Source: Armillaria gallica (lineage: Eukaryota; Basidiomycota; Agaricomycetes; Agaricales; Physalacriaceae). From it: a stretch of 64,000 nucleotides of DNA. Below, piece by piece: positions 56,005 to 64,000 of the stretch; positions within the stretch are counted from its first letter, which is position 1, and the number at the start of each line of letters is the position of its first letter. The notes beneath the pieces are model-generated. The model saw only the letters and a list, made by a program, of their open reading frames with translations. It did not search any database and had not been told where the DNA came from. The position numbers and the translations under genes were made by a program. The stretch lies in the NCBI GenBank assembly GCA_037576215.1, contig JBANDB010000007.1, forward strand, positions 5,487,001-5,551,000, read 5' to 3'.

Positions 56005-58216
56005 TCTGAAGAGCAGAATTTGTTCATCATCCTGATTTGAGTTGGTACCAGCCCAACAGTGTTCTTAATGGCGTTCGGCCTCGTTGTCCCGAAGCGATAT
56101 CAACAAAACCAGTTTGCGACTGACTTTGTTTCTTCATCGACTATGGCGTTGTAGGATTTCGATGGAGCAGAGCTACAGGGCCCGCTTTAAGAGACGTCCA
56201 GAGGGATACTTCGCAGGCTCTGTATCGACGAGACACGGGATAGAAGAAGCGAGCATCCGATACCCGCTTCGTATCAGTGTCGATTGAGTGACGGGACTAT
56301 TGGGTGACTAAGTCCAACATGGAGGTGCGGGTCGGAACTATGGCTGCGAGAATACGCCAATTAGGTCCGATAGTGCTAGGAAGGACTGGCTCATAATCTC
56401 ATTGTACGTCGGTGTGGTAGTTACGTAGAGAGTGGTGATTCAACAAATTTCAACTTGAAACAGTAGTGGCATCCGGACCGTATCCGGACCGATTGCCGAA
56501 CTAGCGCCGAGTGGAGATAGCCAATCAATCTGCTCCAGTTTTCTACCATCGCTTTATCTATTCACGCTCGATTCTGAATGTACTTCGAAGCTCGCCTAAT
56601 CAGCTGGTCTCGCGTATTCTCCCTTGCGCACTTCAGTCGCGAGTCAAACTAGGAGGCGAGGACTATGCATCAGCAGAGCGGTGGTAGAGAAAATGTGGTG
56701 CGTAATCGATAGGTTTGCTTGTAAATTTGCGTTGATAATATTCACAGCATGACAGCCTATTTCTTCCCCGACAATGACTCGCAGACGATTTGACGTCGTA
56801 TCCTTCGCTGCCTGCCGACCTGGACGAACTCTGGTCACAGAAGACCCAAAAGAGGGCTTAGGAGTACATGCTGTTTCCGTCCTTAATACATACGAGCTTG
56901 CCGGTGTTTGAATGAGTCAAGAGCATCTAAGGAAGAGATTTGCGAGTTATTCAAAGGCCTTCTTGGTGCGCCGTTCAAATGATCTGCTATTCGTATTAAC
57001 ACTGATTATTACAGGGTGAGAAGCTTCTGCCCTGACCTCTTGTAAGCAATACGCGGGCAGCTGATAAGCAATGGTGTGTTTAATTATCCAGTCGTTAGCA
57101 GTTTCAAGGCTTATCTTACCTTCAGGATCCCGCTTTGTCACAGCGCAACGACTAGCTTCGACGTCTTCAGTTCATGCGGCACATACCTGCCACCGCCATC
57201 CGGGACGAATCCTAGGAAGGAGGATGGACCATGTTTGTAGGTGGATTTTACGGGTCTTGTTTTGTTGTTAACTGACTGGATATACGAAGCTTGAAGATCA
57301 TCCGAGGGGAAGACTCGAGTTGTTGACCATCGTGGTATATAATGCACATCTCGTTGGGCGTCCGGCTTCAAATTTGGGGTGCTGATGAGCACGACCTGGC
57401 TGTGTATTGGAATGGTCTCGTTCTGCAGGTGTACATATCGATTCTATCATTCAAGTCGGCCCTTTTCACTTCTTTCCATTTACTGATGAAAGATACGTAG
57501 AATCGACTCTTTGCTGTCTCTGCGCACTTATCTGGAGGCGACGCGTCAGTGCATTTGGTATGTCGTCTTTTCTCGTCATCAACTTCGACGCTAACGTTTA
57601 CACCTATATTAGTTCACCAATTGGCGGATGTCCTCTTGATTAGTGGATCCCCATGTTGGAGGAGCCGCCCAGCTGGCATTTCCATGCCGTATGGTCGAGA
57701 CTGCTGCCATGTTCAACTTCTTAATGGGAGCTTCCCAGCACTACTGTCGTTGTTGTCTGTCTGTGATGACGCATGCTGGAATCCAACCGTCGTATCGACA
57801 AGGGCAAGGATCGTACGAGCACGCAAAAGCAACCTCTAAGTATGTCGGGGAGCATCGCACCATTTCCTTTGATTCTACTCCGCTGGTCTCCCCGTGGCGC
57901 ATATACACCAGAGTTTCGTAGATAAGCGGGAGAGGAACAGTGACTCGGAAGAGGACAAGGCGCGCACCCGGTATATTCGGACCGGAGCCCGGGGAGCCCG
58001 TAATTTCCAACCTCGAGATATGAAGATGATGCCGTCTATCTTCTCGTTTTCCTTCGTTGTTTAATCTCCCTCGAAATACAGTACAGACTGAGTTGTTGAC
58101 CCTGGCAACCACGGATCGCGGTACCGACCACGGCACAGCATCTTCTTCGTCGATGGTACTCGTCTGGGACCAGCGTTCACGTTCAATGTTCACTGTGTGG
58201 ACGCTGCCGTGTAATA

Positions 58217-58270
58217 CTACCTACCTACCTACCTACCTACCTACCTACCTACCTACCTACCTACCTACCT
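58217..58270. repeat. (CTAC)13 microsatellite
   Basis: About 13.5 perfect CTAC units in noncoding DNA, likely length-variable between strains. Confidence 0.95.
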
Positions 58271-58299
58271 CTTCTTCGAAGTCTCCGCGGTTCAGATAG

Positions 58300-61200
58300 C
58301 ACAATTTAAAAAATTCTCTGACAAATAGTGTTTCATTTTTGTCCAAGTTACCACTCTTGGATATGCTTATCGTCGATACTTGTTCCGGAAATTATTGCGA
58401 GCGCAGCGAGTAGAATTGGCTAACATGTGAGAAACCAGTCCGGTGCGGTGTGCCAAACAACTGCGAACTGTACGTTCCCTGATAACTTTTTTTCGCGCAT
58501 CCCTGGCTCATATCTCTTTCGTTTCTTCTCGTATTGCTTTGAGACTCGACATTATTGTTTTTACACGTATAAAGAGTGTTTATGTCGCTTTTTGATGGGT
58601 GAAAATAGGTACGTTATCGCTTTTCCGTTTCCTTGCTGCTGCCGATATTGTCCGCCCTTGGCTTGTTCATCGGGATTTACCGAAGATACCGCCGAAACCC
58701 AATAGTCGCTATAGTATACATATTATGCTTGTCTGCGCTCGCAAAATGTGGATACTCCCACGGTCCATATTATATCATGATGGAAGAGACGTTCTTATTG
58801 GCGAGATCTGTATCTACAAATGATTCTGAAAGTACGGCAGAAGAACAACTTGAATGCCAATAACAATGAATATGATAATGAGAGCCCGTGTACTGAAATC
58901 AAGCTGCAAAACAGGAACGTTTACGGTCTTGTTCGGGGCCTCGCCAGCTTGTGCTTCTTCGACGCTTCCCATGACCACGTCCGTACCATGTGGTGCAGAA
59001 TCGTGCTCTTCACCGCATATCTGATCCGTATTGTCCGCTATGACTGAAGCAGGTTCTGAGGACTGGGATACAGTACCACTTAAAGTCCATTCTGTTGCAT
59101 GTTTCTCAGCAAGATACCCGCTGTGCACAAAGATCTACTCACCTCCCGTGGAAGAGTTCAAGATTTCAAGGAGTGGCCACCCGAAATACTCGCATACATC
59201 AGTGCCGTCGCGTGCGGGATCGAATCCGTGCTCGGCATTTAACTCGGGTACGGTTAGATGCACCATGCGATGCAGCAGCAGGAGGCAACGCCATTGTGTC
59301 TGCAGCTCGCAAGCGATGACTTGGATAGTAAAAATGTCTTCCTCCTCCAACGAATCCATGCCGCAAACTCGGGAACAAGATACGACGGGCCAGGATTCAA
59401 TCGTATTGGTCTGATAATCAATAACGGGGGCATTTATCGACAACGAGAGAGCTTGATGGTACCGGTCGTTTACATGGCAGATATGACAAGGGCCGTCCTT
59501 GTCGCCATCCTTTGGGAAAATGTAAATGGTCAAGGTCAAACCTAAGTGTGTACAATGCAGTCAGCGGCTATCAGATTATTTCAAGCTGAACCAGCTGCCC
59601 CACCTTCAATGATATATGCTCCAACATCATCACCATAGCCCCTGGAGCGAAGACATGAGTGTAGCTTGGAAGTCTGTGCGATCCACGATTGCAGAATCTC
59701 ATTCCCTGAACACATACGGAGATCAATGACAGCATAGCTGGACACATCGTCCCATGAAAGTCCGATGGACACCGACCCACTGGCAATGAACAATCAGTAC
59801 ACCAGCAATTGATCGATTGAACGACAAACTTGTCAAACGATAAATTTACGGCTTTGTCCAATGGCCCTTTCGTCAAGGAAGCATCCCACTTCCACTCATG
59901 CGACCAGGGCCGGACTCTTCCAACCAAAGTGCTCGGGACTCGGGGCGCATCTGGTGCGTAGATATATAGTGGGTTGCTTAAAACACTTCCCGGAGCATAT
60001 AAGGCATTTTGGCGCGGGTTTTGCTGGTACTGTGGGGGTCGGAATCGGTGCCGGTTGAATGTTTGGGTCCACGATATCTCATCGCCATCACTTCGTGCGT
60101 GACAAGAGATAATAGCGCTGTAGCGATGTAGCAAATCCTTCTTTCGCGAACTTGAAGACGGCGTCCGTCCGCCGACTGGAGCATGAACTTGTGGGTCGGT
60201 CGATAGGTGCACATGGGAATTACGATAGACACGATAATTGCCATCATCCAGTGACAACTCTAAAGGTCCCAGGAACTTGAAGTAATCAGTATAGCATAGC
60301 GCGTCTCCAAATACGAGTTTCCCATGCTCGTTGATATAGGCTTGTTCCTGTTCCTTATCCTTCAAAATGATTATTACACAAGGAAAAAACAATCATTTGT
60401 GATTTAACTGACCGTGGCAAATACTATATATTCGTTATGACTTATATACTTTGTATCACTTGCCACGGTCAGAACCTCCGAGACCGACTGTAGAAATGGG
60501 TATTGAGATGTGGCCGAGGGGAATTCCAGCTGGACCTACCTGTAGATCTTGAAACTGCGTGATGATACACACCAGGAGGTTAGAAGCTTTACTAAAAACC
60601 AACCAGGAAATACCCCTTACCAATTCAGAATAGAATTGTACGAACCGCTCTGCAGGCAAATTGCGCAGATAATGGTCAAGAGGGATTCGTGTTGTGCCTC
60701 CCCACGACCCGAGTTAGCAGAGGAAGACGAATGGACGGAACAGCTCCCTTACCATGAAATATGATCGCTGGGAGATTATATGACCTGCATACACCAAAGA
60801 TTTGCGCAAAGTTTGGGTGTCTATGTTCAAGGGTGGGTTTGCAGTCTGCTAATACACGGAAATGGAAAAGGCTTACTTTGCTTTGAGGAAAAAATCCAAG
60901 GCTTGATCAAGTTGCTAGAGATAAATCATGTGAACTTTCTCGATGGCACAGGGTAATGTTCACCCACTTTCAAGTCCATTCCGTCCTCTCCGTTATTACC
61001 GTGAGCTTGATATTCGCGAATGATCTTCAGTGTATTGCTGTTTTCGACGGTGCAATAGCTGTCCTTATATGTCATACCTGTACGATAGCATCTTAGTGAA
61101 CGAGTCACTGTCTTAATTACGTGAATGTCGCCAGGAATGACATCCCAAACCTGCAAATGCTCATTGCTGAGTAACAACGTCGGAATGACAATAAAATTAA

Positions 61201-62760
61201 AAATACACACCACCCCCTTATAAAGACTTCGTTGTCGAGAAGCCTGTAATAATCTTGTCGAAAGATCTTCCATGCTTTCGCCCCGTTGAACACCCAAGGT
61301 GCGTATTTCTTGAATGTTGTCTTTTATGGTTGATGTGATGTTCCTCTCTGATGCCTCGATGGAACCAGTCAGAGCGCTGAATCTCACAGTAAAATCATCA
61401 TGGACACTGGAGAGCGCCAGTCGTGTCATGGTCGCCGTACGGATCTGTTGTCCGGTCAAGAGTGACCAATTGCGATGATAGCAAGCCACATACTAAGAAG
61501 TCGCCCTTCGCCATCTGTACTCGTTGTTTGTAAGCACTGATGTCATCAGAGATCTTTTTCGCATTCAAAAAACCCCGGATTCCACGCTGCTTGTTCAACT
61601 TTGAAACCAGATCGTTGAGGTATCTGAGAAGGGAAGGCTTGTGGGAGGCATAGATAGTTAATGGTGGTTAACTCACGTCTGAAAGTCGAGACAGATATCT
61701 TTAAAACACGAGGCACTAGTAGGGCCATGGTCGATGACAGTGTCCCTTACTACGACCAGTGTAGCGACGATACTCTCGGCCAATTCTTGCAAATCTCGTC
61801 TATTTTTTGCGGCGCTCTGCAGGTCTCGTTAGTGTGGAGACCAAAGAAAAAATAACGACATACCTCGATGGTTTCGAGAACGACTACCACACACTGGGCA
61901 GCACCCTTGATAAAAGGAAACGGAGCTATCTCGCCTAATGCAGCAGTAAACTTTGCGATTTTAAGACACGAATTGATACCAGACATGGGGAAGGAGAGGA
62001 TATACAGACAAGCACTGCACCACATATGCGCAACTTTATACGCCATCGCGGCACCAATACATGACGCATGATCAAAGTGGTTGTGAGGCATTGTAAGAAT
62101 ACTGCGAGCCTCCTCGTTGCACAGGAAAGTGGCGGTGATGATATGTATGCATCCATCATTCGACTTCCGCTGGTGTAACGTCCGGTTTTCCTCGGTGAAG
62201 CTGAAAATCAGTTCCTGGCTTCGCATGACTCAAGTCTATGCTTACAAGAATCATCGGACCTAGTCTATTTTTCAGTCCCGTAATTAGGCAATGTCCTTTT
62301 GGTCTTCCCCATCATGCTGTATACCTATGCTTGGCTATTTATTAGTGGTGCTTTTGAGTTCCATTCCATGAGATCCGAATATTGTTCAGCCTTACTTATA
62401 TGTTCATTCTTCGTTTTGGCTTTAAGACGGCAATCGAAATATATACAGCTCGTAACTGAAGCTCATGCAAATAGGATCAGCCTGCGTTGACACGTCTGGC
62501 ATCAGCGAAGGATACAACAAGCACTATTTACTCACATGTGGTGCTTCTCAGATGCTGGGAGCCACCACACCAAGGCATCACCTCACTTAGCACGTATGGT
62601 ATTCTGAGCGAGGGCCTGCTGATCCGCAATTCTAGAAGCTATGCGATAGCACTGTAAGACCTCGCTCAAAAACTATACCGGATCCGAGAACAGATCAGTC
62701 GTGCAGTCTGTCAGAGCTGTAAGTAAACCTTACCAAAAGAAGAATTGGATCACTAACCTT
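58300..62760. repeat. Segmental duplication, unit B
   Basis: Paralogous to 50783-54900: it contains MLKL-like copy 3 with flanks of the same kind. Compared with unit A it carries roughly 330 extra bases around 58400-58780, downstream of the gene. Confidence 0.6.
58814..61986 (-). CDS. MLKL/HeLo-like N-terminal, kinase-lobe-like, TM protein, copy 3
   Basis: Third tandem paralogue. Start 61986: MSGINSCLKIAKFTAALGEI, APFPFIKGAAQCVVVVLETI; exon 2 DLQELAESIVATLVVVRDTV, DHGPTSASCFKDICLDFQ; exon 3 RGIRGFLNAKKISDDISAYK; coiled part RFSALTGSIEASERNITSTI; then SLYKGV, QVWDVIPGDIHVIKTVTRSL, HRHPNFAQIFGVCRSYNLPA and RIPLDHYLRNLPAERFVQFY, VIIILKDKEQEQAYINEHGK, SSSRKKDLLHRYSAIISCHA, LVGRVRPWSHEWKWDASLTK, SVSIGLSWDDVSSYAVIDLR, ESWPVVSCSRVCGMDSLEEE, HGFDPARDGTDVCEYFGWPL and a C-terminal membrane helix ALIIIFIVIGIQVVLL. 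It is closer to copy 2 in the WSHEWKW region and closer to copy 1 in the start of the kinase-like part, so gene conversion may have mixed the copies. All exons read are open. Confidence 0.72.
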
Positions 62761-63458
62761 GACAGAAGCATGCTGTAGAAACCTGCTGCTCACAAGGCGG
62801 ACTTGCTATCACCGTTTCAACGGACCCAGCCGAGTTCGTTGTGGAGCGCGCTATCTCGGAGATACGAGAGAAAAAATCTGCATTGATGATTAGTAACGGT
62901 TCTTCAGGAACTTGCACATGCGAGCAAATGACAGTGTAATGAATCGCATATCTGACGTGGGTATTTGATGAATACCATGGTTGTGAAAAGAAGAAAAAAT
63001 AGCTCAATTATCAATTATAGTGACTACTCGCATTCCCAACCACTCACAGGTAGCTTGCAGACTAGCTTGCATGCCCCTGATGACTGTCTGGATCACCTAC
63101 ATAGCCTTCAGGAGGGCCTGCCGTTGTATGTTGTCAGACTAGAAGGACATAGCACGGCTGAAGGTGCCTGTTAATAATAGTCATAGATCGGTCGCACAAA
63201 GCTTCTGGTCTTGAACTGGACTTCGAATCTAATCCCAGGTACTTGTATAAAGCAAACGAGATCAAAGATGGTGAGAGGGGGGCTTTGTTTGAGAAGTAAG
63301 TGGAACCCCTCTCGTGTTATGGTAAGGGCCTTGGGGCAACGTTGCTTGCCAGAGGCTGGACACGTAAGCTGTTGCATGCAGCAAAAGGATTCGCTTATTG
63401 TCCGGCGAGGATTCGAGAAGATGCAAGATGTGCGAAGTCCCGACTGAGTCGGGGTCAA
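61987..63458. other. Upstream flank of MLKL-like copy 3
   Basis: Noncoding. 62040-62760 is related to the 5' flanks of copies 1 and 2. Between 62760 and 63458 no gene is recognised. Confidence 0.45.
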
Positions 63459-64000
63459 TCAATCACAATCATGCCATGGCCTACAGCGAACTTCCGGCTT
63501 GATACGCCACTGGTCCACTTTCTCCCTCGCTCCTTCCCAATCTGTGTCCAATACTCGATCGAACGTTGCCCTACGAAAGCCATCCGGTATGCTTTCCACA
63601 TAGTTGTTGAATGCTATAGGCTTCTTGTGGTGATACGGCGTCACAGTCCTCTTCCAACGCCCGCCTTCAGGATCCACCAAAAGCCTCCTCATGTAGCGTG
63701 TATCCGGACCTCCGTGGACTACGTGCTCCCACTCCTTATCGCTATAGTCAGGATTCCGAATGTTCGCCTCTCCAAAGTCAATGATGACAGGGGACTGATC
63801 CCCTTCCCGAAGAACGATATTCCTAGTGTGAACGTCATTGTGCAGCAGGTGTTTCTCTGCCTCGATGGCACGAAACCCTTCTAGCACTGCACTAGAGATC
63901 TTCTCCGCCTCCTGCTCTGAGACGCCGATACCCGGTTTGAGCTTGTCCATGCTGATACCAGGGACGTACTCAAGAACGAGTCCTTGGACGACATCGGTAA
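63459..64000 (-). CDS. Kinase-like protein copy 5, 3' part (runs off window)
   Basis: Closest to copy 3. The in-window part is open: VPGISMDKLKPGIGVSEQEA, KHLLHNDVHTRNIVLREGDQ (catalytic Asp), SPVIIDFGEANIRNPDYSDK (DFG), GGPDTRYMRRLLVDPEGGRW, KRTVTPYHHKKPIAFNNYVE, ATFDRVLDTDWEGAREKVDQ and the C-terminal WHDCD shared with copy 3. The N-terminal lobe lies beyond the right edge. Its complete C terminus shows what copy 1 has lost. Confidence 0.82.
   Translation of the reverse strand, partial: TDVVQGLVLEYVPGISMDKLKPGIGVSEQEAEKISSAVLEGFRAIEAEKHLLHNDVHTRNIVLREGDQSPVIIDFGEANIRNPDYSDKEWEHVVHGGPDTRYMRRLLVDPEGGRWKRTVTPYHHKKPIAFNNYVESIPDGFRRATFDRVLDTDWEGAREKVDQWRIKPEVRCRPWHDCD

Larger units (their letters stand above)
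54038..58299. other. Gene-poor spacer of the array
   Basis: About 4.3 kb without a recognised gene. The left 0.9 kb is the duplicated 5' flank of MLKL-like copy 2. A short A/T-only tract lies at 54960-55000, GGCA tandem copies at 55984-56004, and tracts related to 49.5-50.4 kb near 56500. Minus-strand frames at 56947-57392 and 57741-58193 (for example GARLVLFRVTVPLPLIYETL) could be exons of a decayed gene but match nothing I know. Confidence 0.4.

Noticed and set aside
58217..58270. Regular short repeats considered as a possible CRISPR-like or functional array
   Set aside because: A simple CTAC microsatellite without spacers, in a eukaryotic genome.
1..64000. tRNA, rRNA genes and intact transposons
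   Set aside because: No cloverleaf with a GGTTCRA-type arm, no rRNA sequence and no transposase, reverse transcriptase or integrase frame was seen by eye.

Overview
The window reads as a piece of a basidiomycete genome, most likely a mushroom-forming Agaricomycete. Genes are broken by many short GT..AG introns (about 45-70 nt), intergenic gaps are short, and several families typical of Agaricomycetes are present: an F-box protein with the PWLLSQVCSRWR signature, a lineage-type 7-TM receptor-like protein, kinase-like proteins with LLHNDxHTRN / DFGEA, and proteins with an N-terminal domain beginning MSGIDSxL. All family assignments come from reading translations; no search was run.

Left part (1-10 kb), housekeeping and conserved genes: the 3' part of a nucleosome assembly protein (NAP1), an F-box protein, an unrecognised conserved-looking ORF, a DUF4336 protein (complete eight-exon model) and the Hsp70-like ribosome-associated chaperone Ssz1.

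Centre-left (10.7-32.1 kb), a catabolic neighbourhood: a class-III aminotransferase of the GABA transaminase type (with an apparent 1-bp frameshift), a LamB/YcsF (PxpA-like) gene, a succinate-semialdehyde dehydrogenase divergent from lamB, a DUR3-like sodium/solute symporter, and divergent from it a large biotin-dependent LamA/urea-carboxylase-like enzyme (biotin carboxylase, KipA/AHS2, KipI/AHS1, biotinyl domain) without an allophanate-hydrolase domain. Together these would form a route lactam or related amide -> GABA -> succinate semialdehyde -> succinate, comparable with the lam/gat genes of Aspergillus. GATA-type sites sit in all three promoter regions. Unrelated genes lie between: a 7-TM protein, a decayed or diverged thymidylate kinase and a hypothetical protein.

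Centre (32.2-41 kb): a noncoding block of degenerate TCCGGACAA repeats, the deubiquitinase Ubp14, a peroxisomal dienoyl-CoA isomerase ending in SKL, an aminoglycoside-phosphotransferase-fold protein, two weak membrane-protein candidates and a HELAH zinc-protease-like protein.

Right part (41.3-64 kb), a tandem, decaying gene array on the minus strand: three complete copies (44.5-47.7, 50.9-54.0, 58.8-62.0 kb) of one many-exon gene encoding an MLKL/HeLo-like N-terminal domain, a coiled region, a kinase-lobe-like segment without visible catalytic motifs and a C-terminal transmembrane helix. They alternate with five copies or fragments of a kinase-like gene, some frameshifted. Flanking noncoding DNA is duplicated with them. 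This array is the best candidate for an undescribed system, possibly a fungal cell-death or non-self response locus; that role is inference.
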